From Bdellovibrio sp. qaytius (GTDB lineage Bacteria > Bdellovibrionota > Bdellovibrionia > Bdellovibrionales > Bdellovibrionaceae): a stretch of 64,000 nt of DNA. The stretch lies in the NCBI GenBank assembly GCA_004011035.1, contig CP025734.1, forward strand, positions 2,254,001 through 2,318,000, written 5' to 3'. Position 1 is the first letter of the stretch. The number at the start of each line of letters is the position of its first letter. Below are positions 17,208 to 25,837 of the stretch, piece after piece. Below the pieces are notes generated by a model, which saw nothing but the letters and a program-made list of their open reading frames with translations, did not search any database and had not been told where the DNA came from. A program made the translations under genes and the position numbers.

Positions 17208-17546
17208 CTATTCAAAAACGGCTTCGTAACCAGCTTCTTTTAATACTTCAGCGATTTTTTCTTTAGGTAATGATTGTCCGTCTTTAAATGTTAATTTGAC
17301 GAATTTGTTTTCAAGGCTGACCTCAACTTTGGCGACTTCTTTTTGGCCTAGAAACTTCTTCTCAATACCTTGGGCACAAAAAGCACAAACCATACCTTTA
17401 ACACCAACTTTTATTTGATTAACTGTGGTCACTGGCGATGAAGCCACAACTGATGTTACCATTGATTGAGCAACTGGTTTAGTGGCTTCTTTTTTCGCGT
17501 AAGCAATACTTGATACTAAGAATAGTGTCATAATTAATTTTTTCAT
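17208..17546 (-). CDS. MerP-like periplasmic HMA protein
   Basis: It has 112 residues with a signal peptide and one HMA domain (VGVKGMVCAFCAQGIEKK near residue 48, ending AGYEAVFE). It binds a soft metal through CxxC in the periplasm and would hand it to the MerT-like protein coded just downstream. Position 2 of the operon starting at 18191. Confidence 0.8.
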   Translation of the reverse strand: MKKLIMTLFLVSSIAYAKKEATKPVAQSMVTSVVASSPVTTVNQIKVGVKGMVCAFCAQGIEKKFLGQKEVAKVEVSLENKFVKLTFKDGQSLPKEKIAEVLKEAGYEAVFE

Positions 17547-17558
17547 ACATCTTCCTTT

Positions 17559-18191
17559 TTATAAATGAACCATAAAGTTAAACTTAGTCGAACCATCAAA
17601 TCCTGCTCCAACTTCCCACAATACATTTTTCATAAAAAAGCGTAGAAAGGGTGTAGCCTCAATTTGCTTTTCATCATTATGCTTTTCAAACTGCAGAATT
17701 GTCCAAACGTTTAAGTCATTATAATCAGCTAAAAACGGAGCGTATCCTAATCTTACTTTAGTGTGGTTATAACTTTGATTTGGCAACATAGGATTTGTGT
17801 CATTATCGCGCGATAAATTTAAATGTTCAAAGTATGTGTAATATCGGCGATCTTCCCAATCCGCGATGAATTCCGCTAATCGTACACCGTATTTTTTATC
17901 GTTAAATTTTTCACTACCAAGCCCACCACTCAGATAAATGTTTCCTTGCGAGTCTAGGTTATTCCAGCGTTTGATTAGATAGTTAAACCGAGGAATTGCA
18001 AATTCTGATTTGGAATCCCGCAAATAAGTTACTGCGGCTGCGTAATTGAAGTTAAATGAATACGTTACTAAAAGCTCGTTCATGTCAGGACTGTTGTAAG
18101 ACATTATACCCGTAGCATCTTTATAAGATACTGGATGGGCCACTGCCCCAAAACTAAACAATAGTGCCATCGCTAATATAATAGATTTCAT
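17559..18191 (-). CDS. Putative outer-membrane beta-barrel protein heading the ECF-driven operon
   Basis: The 210-residue protein has a signal peptide ending VAHPVSYKDA. Alternating strands rich in Tyr, Phe and Asn and a final aromatic residue series (FNFMVHL) suggest a small barrel. I recognise no named family. It is first in the operon MerP-MerT-cupredoxin and is preceded by the minus-strand ECF-type promoter at 18209-18237. It could admit or sense a metal at the outer membrane. Confidence 0.6.
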   Translation of the reverse strand: MKSIILAMALLFSFGAVAHPVSYKDATGIMSYNSPDMNELLVTYSFNFNYAAAVTYLRDSKSEFAIPRFNYLIKRWNNLDSQGNIYLSGGLGSEKFNDKKYGVRLAEFIADWEDRRYYTYFEHLNLSRDNDTNPMLPNQSYNHTKVRLGYAPFLADYNDLNVWTILQFEKHNDEKQIEATPFLRFFMKNVLWEVGAGFDGSTKFNFMVHL

Positions 18192-18208
18192 ATGTGCCTC
18201 TTGATCAT

Positions 18209-18237
18209 AATACGATTTAAAAAGCTGTTTTGTGACA
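18209..18237 (-). promoter_or_regulatory. ECF-type promoter of the 18191 operon (TGTCACA-N16-CGTATT)
   Basis: On the minus strand TGTCACA (18231-18237) and CGTATT (18209-18214) are 16 bases apart. It faces the plus-strand promoter at 18259-18287 with the same boxes and spacing, so the intergenic region is a near-mirror. Expression of the 18191 operon by the neighbouring sigma factor is inferred. Confidence 0.75.
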
Positions 18238-18258
18238 ATTTAAATATTTTTTTAATTA

Positions 18259-18287
18259 TGTCACAATTCTCAAACGTGAATCGTATT
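18259..18287 (+). promoter_or_regulatory. Autoregulatory ECF-type promoter of the sigma gene (TGTCACA-N16-CGTATT)
   Basis: TGTCACA (18259-18265) and CGTATT (18282-18287) are 16 bases apart and end 17 bases before the sigma ATG. ECF sigma genes commonly activate their own promoter. The match to the divergent promoter and to those at 5656 and 9892 identifies the likely consensus. Confidence 0.75.
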
Positions 18288-18304
18288 AGTTATTGAGGGC
18301 TTTG

Positions 18305-18838
18305 ATGAAGTTTAAGACCGATGAACAGCTTATGCTATTGTATCAAAACGGCGAGATCGCCGCTTTTGATGAATTGTTTAAAAGGCATTCAAGCAAGGTT
18401 TATGGTTTTTTGTTAAAACGAGTTCGTAATGATCAAACGGCAGCTGATCTGAGTCAGGAAGCATTTGTTAAATTACATAAATCTAAGCATTTGTATAATC
18501 CCTCGTTACCTGTGCCGCCTTGGATTTTCTCGGTGACTAATTCGGTGTTATTAGACTTTCTAAAAAAGCGGTCTGAAGTATTAACTGATGATGGTCAAAT
18601 TGAAAGTTTAGTTGATGGCACACCTTTAGTTGCACTTTCGACGATAGAAGTTGAACCAATGATTGAACAACTTCCAAACCCACAACGAGAAGCTGTGCAC
18701 ATGAGATATATTGATGAACAATCATTTGAGGCAATTTCTGTTGCTTTAAAAACTTCGCCTGATAACGCTCGAAAAATTGTTAGCCGAGGAATTAAAAACT
18801 TAAAGAGTTTTTTAAATGGAGATGGACATGAAAAATAA
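18305..18838 (+). CDS. ECF (sigma-70 family group IV) RNA polymerase sigma factor
   Basis: From the ATG at 18305 (GAGGG site; a TTG at 18293 is in frame) it has 177 residues. Region 2 runs from FDELFKRHSSKVYGF to PPWIFSVTNSVLLDF, and region 4 holds LPNPQREAVHMRYIDEQSFEAIS. There is no C-terminal extension such as a Cys-rich or SnoaL-like domain. It directs RNA polymerase to envelope-stress promoters and overlaps the next gene, a likely anti-sigma partner. It is flanked by copper genes, much as CnrH sits beside its RND genes in Cupriavidus. Confidence 0.92.
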   Translation: MKFKTDEQLMLLYQNGEIAAFDELFKRHSSKVYGFLLKRVRNDQTAADLSQEAFVKLHKSKHLYNPSLPVPPWIFSVTNSVLLDFLKKRSEVLTDDGQIESLVDGTPLVALSTIEVEPMIEQLPNPQREAVHMRYIDEQSFEAISVALKTSPDNARKIVSRGIKNLKSFLNGDGHEK

Positions 18839-19355
18839 TAACATGGATTGGTTGCAAGAATATGAAGAGTTCTTAAACGCTGATAAAACGCCTATCCCCG
18901 AATCAGTAAACAGAAGAATCTTAGCAAACCTTTATAAACTTGTTAATCCAAGTCCAATCATCATTTTCTTTAAGATTTTAGGCATTCATTCTGTTATTAG
19001 CTTTTTATCGCTGTCAATTTGCCATCAGTTTGGCTTAAATCCATTCAACACTGAAAGATCATTAGATAGCTGGATGATGAGTGCTGGCGGTCATAATGCA
19101 TGTATGGTTGGCTGTGGAGTTTTATTTGTTGGCGCAAGCTTATTCTTATCTGGATATTTTCTTTCAATTGAAGAAGTTACCGCTCTGAAAAGAACTAAAG
19201 TACTACAAACTATTTCACTTGCTGTGATTTCTTTAAGCTTGCTAATTGCAGCTGGAGCACAAGTCGCCCTTACTATTGGCCTACTTTGGTTTATAGGCGC
19301 TCTTATTGGCGGAATGATAGCCGTCGAGACTTCATTAATTCTGAAAAGAGTTTAA
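18828..19355 (+). CDS. Membrane protein coupled to the ECF sigma factor (putative anti-sigma/sensor)
   Basis: The ATG at 18828 has a GGAG site and lies inside the end of the sigma gene. The protein (175 residues) has a cytoplasmic N-terminus of about 40 residues with TPIPESVNRRILANL, then four transmembrane helices. The loop and second helix hold GGHNACMVGCG, a His-Cys-Cys set able to bind metal. No family is recognised, and the classical ZAS motif is absent. Position and topology suggest a membrane anti-sigma that senses metal. Confidence 0.65.
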   Translation: MKNNNMDWLQEYEEFLNADKTPIPESVNRRILANLYKLVNPSPIIIFFKILGIHSVISFLSLSICHQFGLNPFNTERSLDSWMMSAGGHNACMVGCGVLFVGASLFLSGYFLSIEEVTALKRTKVLQTISLAVISLSLLIAAGAQVALTIGLLWFIGALIGGMIAVETSLILKRV

Positions 19356-19398
19356 TGGCGCAACAACTGACTTCATCACCAATTCCGAGTTTTGAGCT

Positions 19399-20037
19399 TT
19401 AGTTTGAGCTTTGAATTAGTTCCATATTTTCGTCAAGCATCTGGCTTACAGGCGTGATGATAGGTTCCTCTGGATTTAACTCTCGCCCTGTATCAGTTAA
19501 GCGTTTTTGAATAAGAGCTTGAACATAAGGGCCATCAAGACGCATTTCTTTCATTTTCTGCACACGACCCATTTCAAATCCGGTAATGTCTTTAAAAACA
19601 TGGTATGTCAGTTCGCTGCAGTAAATTCGCTCTTCAGAAAATTCAAAATATATATCATATGGCTTATTGTATTTTGGTAAGGCCGCATACAAGGGCTTAA
19701 GCATAGTTGCTGGGTCAAAATGTTTATATCTATAAACTTTAAAAGCTTTATTCTTACTTCGATTAATAAAATCGTTTATTGGTGTGGTTTTTAAAGGCCC
19801 TATAGCCTCTGCAACGTGCCACTGTGAGTTTTTCTTAACCAAGATGCCTACATGAGTCCAAAGGGATTCAGTGGCCTCTCTTAGAGCAGCAGCTTGCTGC
19901 GTTTGACTTTGAATAAAAATGATATCGCCTTCTACGTATGACTCAGGAACAGGTCTGCCTCGTGACATTGCCGATGCTTGCTGAGAGTTTAGAGTTAAAA
20001 AAGCAGCGGCTACAATAAAGAATAATTTTTTGCTCAT
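19399..20037 (-). CDS. YiiX/YebB-like NlpC/P60-type cysteine hydrolase
   Basis: The 212-residue protein has a signal peptide and the permuted NlpC/P60 layout of the YiiX family: EGDIIFIQSQTQ, then SLWTHVGILV with the catalytic His, then KPYDIYFEFSEERIYCSELTY with the catalytic Cys. Family members cleave amide or thioester bonds of lipids or peptidoglycan. It is monocistronic and convergent with the sigma-coupled gene. A link to metal stress is not shown. Confidence 0.8.
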   Translation of the reverse strand: MSKKLFFIVAAAFLTLNSQQASAMSRGRPVPESYVEGDIIFIQSQTQQAAALREATESLWTHVGILVKKNSQWHVAEAIGPLKTTPINDFINRSKNKAFKVYRYKHFDPATMLKPLYAALPKYNKPYDIYFEFSEERIYCSELTYHVFKDITGFEMGRVQKMKEMRLDGPYVQALIQKRLTDTGRELNPEEPIITPVSQMLDENMELIQSSN

Positions 20038-20157
20038 ACTCTTAAGTTTAAAACTGATTAAATGTGTAGCAACTTATAAGAATGAAAACACAGCCTTAGG
20101 TTATACAAAAATAAGACTAGAAATAGTCTAGCGTTGAAGCTCAAAACAAGGTCTAGG

Positions 20158-20190
20158 AAAAAAAGACGCAGCTAAGAAACTTTAGCTGCG
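20158..20190 (-). terminator. Rho-independent terminator after the 20223 gene
   Basis: CGCAGCTAA and TTAGCTGCG (20167-20190) form a nine-pair stem. On the minus strand it is followed by TCTTTTTTT (20158-20164 as A on plus). It ends the transcript of the outer-membrane gene at 20223-21068. Confidence 0.85.
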
Positions 20191-20222
20191 CCATAATCAC
20201 TGTAAAAATCTATGAAGAATTG

Positions 20223-21068
20223 TTACAGCAATTTATAACTTACGGAAGCACCGACAGAAGAGTTCTTCTGTTCAGCTTTTAGCAAAGGAACTTCAACGTA
20301 AGGGGAAAAACTAAGTTTCTTTGTAAAATTAAAAGTCGCCCCTGGGTACGCGGGAAGATCATTGAAAGCAGTTTTCGCATTTCTTTTTTGTCTCCACTCC
20401 GGAGCTACACCTATATCAAGAGATGCGAAGTCTGATAAATTGTACGAAGCAGATAAGTAATGAACTTGAGAAAAAATCGTTTGCCCGTCTACTTTTTCTT
20501 TCCACATGTACAATCTTGGAATTAGCAAATATGACAAGCTCCATGCTGCAATATCTTTTGCAACAATAAATCTAGTCGTAATTGAACCATCTGATTTCTT
20601 TCCTTTAGAAGCTTCACTTGATGGCACGAAGTAGTTAAAGTTTCCTGTAACTTTTAAGCCATCTTGAGTTTCGTATAGTGTAGGATAATCAACGCGAAGG
20701 TAAGGATCAGCCATTACTGTTGTCTTTTCTTCACCATTTTGATGGTTTGTATCCGGTCTAAGCGTAAAAGAAGTTGCCCACTTATTTTTAAATTTATATT
20801 TCGTTGTGAAATAGTGGTTAATCGACATTCCATTTGCAGGCTCAGCTAATGCTGGCCCATTCAAATAATTAGAATAATTAATTGATAGCGCACTTGCAGC
20901 TGGAGTAGCACCTACGGTTGCGGTACTCGTATTTGCAGGAGCTTCAGCTACAGGTGCTGCTGCAACTGTTGTCGTGGTAGCTGGAGCAGTCGCTGTCGAA
21001 GTTTGAGCGTAAGCACTCACTTCACAGAACGCTACAAGTAGGACGATTGATAGTTTCATTGCTTTCAT
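20223..21068 (-). CDS. Outer-membrane beta-barrel protein with an Ala/Thr-rich linker
   Basis: It has 281 residues with a signal peptide (to CEVSAYAQ), then a low-complexity Ala/Thr/Pro linker of about 45 residues, then many alternating aromatic strands (for example GLKVTGNFNYFVPS) and a last strand VGASVSYKLL, typical of outer-membrane barrels. No specific family is recognised. A strong terminator follows. It sits between the ECF locus and the czc-like cluster. Confidence 0.6.
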   Translation of the reverse strand: MKAMKLSIVLLVAFCEVSAYAQTSTATAPATTTTVAAAPVAEAPANTSTATVGATPAASALSINYSNYLNGPALAEPANGMSINHYFTTKYKFKNKWATSFTLRPDTNHQNGEEKTTVMADPYLRVDYPTLYETQDGLKVTGNFNYFVPSSEASKGKKSDGSITTRFIVAKDIAAWSLSYLLIPRLYMWKEKVDGQTIFSQVHYLSASYNLSDFASLDIGVAPEWRQKRNAKTAFNDLPAYPGATFNFTKKLSFSPYVEVPLLKAEQKNSSVGASVSYKLL

Positions 21069-21107
21069 TTTTTTCTCTTTTATTTAGGTTGTTGTTTTAA
21101 ATTGTAA

Positions 21108-21518
21108 TTAATTGCGTTCTTTACCAACTCGACGCATATTGCTTGGTTTTCTTGGCGTCTCATTGATTTGTTGGTGAGGGATTTCTTCACTTGTCTCTTT
21201 AATTACATTGAAATTTTTAACAACAAGATTGCCGCCCCAAAATAAAAATTTAGATGTTTGAGCTACATCTGCTTGGATTAAATAGTTTTTGCCTGATTCA
21301 TGAAGCTTAACTAATTCGGGACTGTCGACTATATTAAAAACTTGACCTGTTGCTTGGTCTGTAAATTTAAGTTCATGCTGATGTCTCGTATCATGCGTAG
21401 ATTGATCATCAGTGATCTCACCTGTTAAAATTGCTCTTCCATTAGCATTTTTGCTAATGTTTGTTGATGCGCAGCTAAAAAAAGATAAAGCTATCGCTGT
21501 AAAGTAAATATACTTCAT
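21108..21518 (-). CDS. Lipoprotein of unknown function
   Basis: The 136-residue product has a lipobox (LSFFSCASTN). The mature part has a His-rich patch (STHDTRHQHELKF) and a strand-rich middle, and ends in a basic tail (RRVGKERN). It lies 40 bases upstream of the barrel gene on the same strand and may be co-transcribed. The family is unknown. Confidence 0.55.
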   Translation of the reverse strand: MKYIYFTAIALSFFSCASTNISKNANGRAILTGEITDDQSTHDTRHQHELKFTDQATGQVFNIVDSPELVKLHESGKNYLIQADVAQTSKFLFWGGNLVVKNFNVIKETSEEIPHQQINETPRKPSNMRRVGKERN

Positions 21519-21630
21519 AAAGTATTCTCCTGTTATTCTGTTTTTTGTTGTTAGCGATCGAACTGCACAAACGCAGGCCGACCTATTTTTTAAAAAATAT
21601 GATTATTTTGTGTTTAAGATAGATCTGTAA

Positions 21631-21978
21631 TTAAGAAATTCGAGGTGGACGCTTAAGACCATCTAGATATGGGTTCAGCGGAATAGTAAATACACATGAG
21701 TTGTATTTACTTAATTTATTTAAATTTGGATTAAGAGATAATTGGCCTAGCGTCGATGTATGATGACAATGGCCTACGTGACAATTAGTGTCGGGACAAG
21801 AACCACCAGCTAAATCTGAACAATTATTTACTAACTGCTGAGTCTCTTTCTTTTCTACTTTATAAGATACACCATAATTAGCTTTTTCAGTCTCAGAATG
21901 CGAACTAAACACGCCCGCCTCAGCGACTATGCTAAAAAGATAAATTAAAAAAGTAAATAAGAAGAAAGTTTTTTTCAT
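21631..21978 (-). CDS. CzcI-like small secreted Cys/His protein (copy 1)
   Basis: It has 115 residues with a signal peptide. The mature part has a metal-ligand cluster, CPDTNCHVGHCHH, and ends GLKRPPRIS. A protein of the same design (DCLNCHIGHCSY and GLFRPPIAASV) stands at 27154. The two flank the czc-like operon. Small secreted proteins of this outline accompany czc operons (CzcI type). A periplasmic zinc or cadmium sensing or buffering role is inferred. Confidence 0.6.
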   Translation of the reverse strand: MKKTFFLFTFLIYLFSIVAEAGVFSSHSETEKANYGVSYKVEKKETQQLVNNCSDLAGGSCPDTNCHVGHCHHTSTLGQLSLNPNLNKLSKYNSCVFTIPLNPYLDGLKRPPRIS

Positions 21979-22053
21979 AGTTCGTTTACAATTTGATAGT
22001 TATATTTTTACGTTGTTATGACCAACAGTCAATATAGAAAACTTTTATAAGAT

Positions 22054-22124
22054 GGGCTGCTTAAGATTCAAATTAAATTACGTCATTGGGGAATTAAGTC
22101 ATACTTCTCCAACCTAAGCAGCCC
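22054..22124. repeat. Inverted repeat downstream of the czc-like RND gene
   Basis: GGGCTGCTTA (22054-22063) and TAAGCAGCCC (22115-22124) are exact inverses with 51 bases between. It lies between the czcA-like stop and the CzcI-like gene, neither arm is followed by a long T-run, and I see no insertion-sequence ends. It may fold as a long-loop terminator or RNA structure. Confidence 0.45.
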
Positions 22125-22141
22125 CAATTTGTTGTAAAAAT

Positions 22142-25100
22142 TTAATGTGCAACTTTACCTTTCATATGTTTTTCAAAACGCGCATACATAATCGGCAAAA
22201 CAATGAGTGTTAAAATTGTTGAAGAAATAATTCCGCCGATAACAACCGATGCTAAAGGCTTTTGTACTTCTGCACCAATGCTTGTCGATAACATCATCGG
22301 AATAAATCCAAAGATGGCAACTAACGCCGTCATCAATACAGGTCGCAATCTAATTAAAGTTCCAGACAGTACTAAATCCTTGCCGGATTTCCCTTCTGCC
22401 TTAAGCTGATTAAAGAAATTCACCAGAACGACACCGTTCAATACAGCAATTCCCGAAAGTGCAATGAAGCCAATTCCCGCAGAAATACTGAAAGGCAATC
22501 CATTTAAGATTAACCCAATAACACCACCGACTAGGGCCATTGGAATACATCCAAAAATTAAAAGTGTTTGCGGGATACTACCAAACGCGGCATAGATCAT
22601 CATAAGTACAAGAACTAATGCCACTGGAGCTAAGATTAACAATCTTGATCTAGCTTGTTCTAAGTTTTTGAAATTTCCGCCCCATTCAAAATAATATCCT
22701 TCTGGAAGCTTAACTTCATTTTCAACCGCAGCCTGCGCCTCTTTAACAAAAGACTCTGTATCTCGTCCGCGAAGGTTGATAAGTACTGCGGTTCTACGAT
22801 TAGAGTTCTCGCGATTTACTGAGCTGTAAGTTTCCTTAAAGCCGATTTGAGCAAGCTGGCTTAATGGCACAGTTGTATTTGATCCAACACCCACTGGCAG
22901 TTCTTTAATGGCCTCAATATCTGAACGCAACTCATCTTGTAGTCTTACGATAATTGGAAATTTCTTTTCAAATTCGTAAAGAAAACCAGCTTCTTGGCCG
23001 CCAAGTGCAATTGAGATAGTTGATAACACATCACTCACTGAAGCATTATAAGCAGTGAGTTTCTTCTCGATAGGTTCAATTTTTAAAACTGGAGATGTTC
23101 CGGCTAGATCGACCTCTACATCCCCTGCCCCTTTAATTTTTTGAATAACCTCTTGAGTCTTTTTCGAATACTCGACTAATTTATCTAAATCAGGACCAAA
23201 TATTTTAACAGCCACATCAGCACGAGTTCCCTCTAAAAGTTCATTGAAACGCATTTGAATGGGCTGTGACGCTAGATAAGTTTGACCTGGAAGTTCTTTT
23301 TCAAGTTTAGCAACAATAGCAGATGTTAATTCTTCAAAAGTTCGCTTAGCTCCAGAAACTTTAGGCCACGTCGATCTATCTTTTAACATGATATAGGTAT
23401 CTGAAACATTCACACCCATTGGATCTGTAGCAACTTCACTTGTACCAATTCTTGAAAACACATGACTGACTTCTGGAAATGTTTTTAGTATTTGATCAGC
23501 TTTTTTCTGATACTCTACAGATTGGGTTAAACTTGTATTCACTGGGCGAATCATATGAAAAGCAAAAGACCCTTCACTCAACTGAGGTAAAAATTCAGAA
23601 CCTCTTGTGCCTAAAAGAAAAATCCCTACAACTACTGAAATTGCAGCAATAGCCATTGTTAGGGTTTTGTATTTAAAAGCCCATTCAAATGATGGTAGAT
23701 ATAGTTTTCTAATCCAGTCCATCATCTTAGGTTCTTTATCTTTGATGTTTCCAGACAAGAATAAACTCGCCAATGCTGGTGCTGTTGTAAATGAAAGTAC
23801 AAAGGCACCTAAGACTGCAATAGCAAAAGTTGAAGCCATCGGGATAAACATTTTACCTTCAACACCTGTTAAAGCGAATACTGGTAAAAAAACCATTACG
23901 ATAATAAATTGACCAAAACCGGCTGCTTTACGAATTTCGACAGTTGATTCATAGACGGCTTCTTTAACTTCTTCTTTATTCAAATTTCTATTGAGCTTTT
24001 TGGCTCTGTCTTGAATGAAGCGAACACAATTATCTAAAACGATGACAGTTCCATCTACGATAACACCGAAATCTAGAGCTCCCAGACTCATTAGATTTCC
24101 TGAAATGCCTAATGGCTTCATAACTAAAAAGGTAATCAAAAGCGACAATGGGATTGTTACAGCTGTAATTAAGGCTGCGCGAATGTTGCCAAGTAAAATA
24201 AGTAAAATGATCGTAACAAGCAATGCACCCATAATTAAGTTATGTTCAACAGTGCCCAGTGTTGCATTTACCAAATCAGACCTATTGTACACAGTTGTTA
24301 GCTCAATACCTTGTGGTAAAGTTTTGCTGATTTCTAATATTTTTTCATGAACTCGTGTTGAAACAGTCCGGCTGTTTTCGCCTAACAACATCATAACTGT
24401 ACCAAGTACAGCCTCATCACCATTATATGTTGCTGATCCTGTTCGAAGTTGTTTTCCTAAACTTACTTTTGCGATATCAGAAATTCTAATAATTTTAAAA
24501 GACTCTAAAGTTTTAACAGGTACTTGGCCAATCTCTTCTGGTGATTTGATAAGTCCAACACCTTGAACTAAAAATTGTTCAGCCGTTTGTTCTACGTAAC
24601 CGCCACCAACATTTTTATTAACTTTCTCCAGTGCCTCTTTAATCTCATCGAAGTGAATACCAAAAGAAGCCATCTTTCTAGGATCAGGCTGTACGTGGTA
24701 CTGCTTTTCAAATCCGCCTGAAGTATTGATTTCAGCAACACCTTCAACCGTAAGCAAACGAGGTTTAACGAACCAATCTTGTAGAGACTTCAATTCAATA
24801 AGTTGTTTTAACCGCTCATCTCCTTGTTTTTTCTCTTTAAAATCAATGACGAACTGATAAATTTCACCAAGACCCGTCGAGATTGGGCCTAACTCTGGTT
24901 GAGCAGCGGCAGGTAAATCACCGGACACACCTTGCAATCTTTCTGTAACAAGTTGTCTGGCTCTGTAAATATCAATTTGGTCTTTAAATACGACAGTCAC
25001 TTGCGATAAACCAAATCGAGTTATACTTCTGACTTGCTCGACTCCCGCTATCCCGCGCATAGATGATTCAACGGGATAAGTGATAGTGCGTTCAATCTCT

Positions 25101-25276
25101 TCAGGAGCAAGACCTTCAATTGTTGTGTTGATCTGAACTTGGTTATTTGTAATGTCGGGAACAGCGTCGATGGGTAAGTGCTGAAAACTATAAATACCCG
25201 CTAACACCATTAGTAGTGTAAGCCCTAGCACAACGCCGCGATTGTAAATTGAAAAATGAATTATTCTGTTTAACAT
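22142..25276 (-). CDS. czcA: CzcA-like heavy-metal RND efflux pump
   Basis: From the ATG at 25276 (AAGGAAG site) it has 1044 residues. The order of helices and loops is that of RND pumps. TM4 carries DFGVIVDGTVIVLDN (about 400-415), the CzcA-type proton-relay motif for divalent cations (Zn, Cd, Co). Other typical segments are IDAVPDITNNQVQI near residue 40 and GISGNLMSLGALDFG. It exports from the periplasm through the CzcC-like protein. It is last in the operon OMF-adaptor-RND. Confidence 0.9.
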   Translation of the reverse strand: MLNRIIHFSIYNRGVVLGLTLLMVLAGIYSFQHLPIDAVPDITNNQVQINTTIEGLAPEEIERTITYPVESSMRGIAGVEQVRSITRFGLSQVTVVFKDQIDIYRARQLVTERLQGVSGDLPAAAQPELGPISTGLGEIYQFVIDFKEKKQGDERLKQLIELKSLQDWFVKPRLLTVEGVAEINTSGGFEKQYHVQPDPRKMASFGIHFDEIKEALEKVNKNVGGGYVEQTAEQFLVQGVGLIKSPEEIGQVPVKTLESFKIIRISDIAKVSLGKQLRTGSATYNGDEAVLGTVMMLLGENSRTVSTRVHEKILEISKTLPQGIELTTVYNRSDLVNATLGTVEHNLIMGALLVTIILLILLGNIRAALITAVTIPLSLLITFLVMKPLGISGNLMSLGALDFGVIVDGTVIVLDNCVRFIQDRAKKLNRNLNKEEVKEAVYESTVEIRKAAGFGQFIIVMVFLPVFALTGVEGKMFIPMASTFAIAVLGAFVLSFTTAPALASLFLSGNIKDKEPKMMDWIRKLYLPSFEWAFKYKTLTMAIAAISVVVGIFLLGTRGSEFLPQLSEGSFAFHMIRPVNTSLTQSVEYQKKADQILKTFPEVSHVFSRIGTSEVATDPMGVNVSDTYIMLKDRSTWPKVSGAKRTFEELTSAIVAKLEKELPGQTYLASQPIQMRFNELLEGTRADVAVKIFGPDLDKLVEYSKKTQEVIQKIKGAGDVEVDLAGTSPVLKIEPIEKKLTAYNASVSDVLSTISIALGGQEAGFLYEFEKKFPIIVRLQDELRSDIEAIKELPVGVGSNTTVPLSQLAQIGFKETYSSVNRENSNRRTAVLINLRGRDTESFVKEAQAAVENEVKLPEGYYFEWGGNFKNLEQARSRLLILAPVALVLVLMMIYAAFGSIPQTLLIFGCIPMALVGGVIGLILNGLPFSISAGIGFIALSGIAVLNGVVLVNFFNQLKAEGKSGKDLVLSGTLIRLRPVLMTALVAIFGFIPMMLSTSIGAEVQKPLASVVIGGIISSTILTLIVLPIMYARFEKHMKGKVAH

Positions 25277-25294
25277 ATGCTTCCTTATTCTCAA

Positions 25295-25837
25295 TTAATG
25301 AGAATGACCTTCAGGCGCACCATCGAAAGCTGCGATCTCTGTTACTCTTAAATACCCCAGCCCGCTAACTGCAACTTCATCACCGACTTTTAGTTCTGGT
25401 GACTTAATAAATATTTTATTTTGATTTTTACTTAATTGAATAAAATCTATTCTTTTATAAAAGCCTTCTCTAAATCTGTAGACATTGACCTCCACAGTAG
25501 ATGTAGCTATTGCAGTAAGAGGTAATTCGATTGAAGTACTTGTAACAATTTTAATTTTGTTAATTTGAAAATTCTTTTCTGCTTCCGGTGAAAGCTTAAA
25601 TCCCTTTTCTTTGTCAGCTTCTAAAATTCCTTTGTCCGCACCAACTTGTGCATTAACTTCTGCTTCTTCTTTATGATCGCCGTGCTCATTCTTTTCACTT
25701 TCATGATGATCGTCGTGCTTCTTGTTTTCGGCGTGTTCTTTACTTTCATCGTGTTTATGGGCAGCCTCATTAGCTATGCTTTGGATACCGCTCGATAAAA
25801 TTACAAATAAAACTAAACTGGTAAGTAGCTTCATCAT
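25295..25837 (-). CDS. Very short His-rich adaptor-like protein (reduced CzcB)
   Basis: In the place of a CzcB adaptor (normally about 400 residues or more) is a protein of only 180. It has a signal peptide, a long His/Glu/Lys stretch (HKHDESKEHAENKKHDDHH), a short region KGFKLSPEAEKNF like the start of CzcB-type adaptors, then a single beta domain ending GDEVAVSGLGYLRVTEI and a PEGHSH tail. No helical hairpin or lipoyl halves are visible. The ATG overlaps the OMF stop (ATGA). It may be a minimal adaptor or a metal donor. Confidence 0.7.
   Translation of the reverse strand: MMKLLTSLVLFVILSSGIQSIANEAAHKHDESKEHAENKKHDDHHESEKNEHGDHKEEAEVNAQVGADKGILEADKEKGFKLSPEAEKNFQINKIKIVTSTSIELPLTAIATSTVEVNVYRFREGFYKRIDFIQLSKNQNKIFIKSPELKVGDEVAVSGLGYLRVTEIAAFDGAPEGHSH

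Noticed and set aside
16824-17546. A mercury resistance (mer) operon
   Set aside because: MerT- and MerP-like genes are present, but there is no merA, and no MerR-type operator precedes them; the neighbours are copper proteins.
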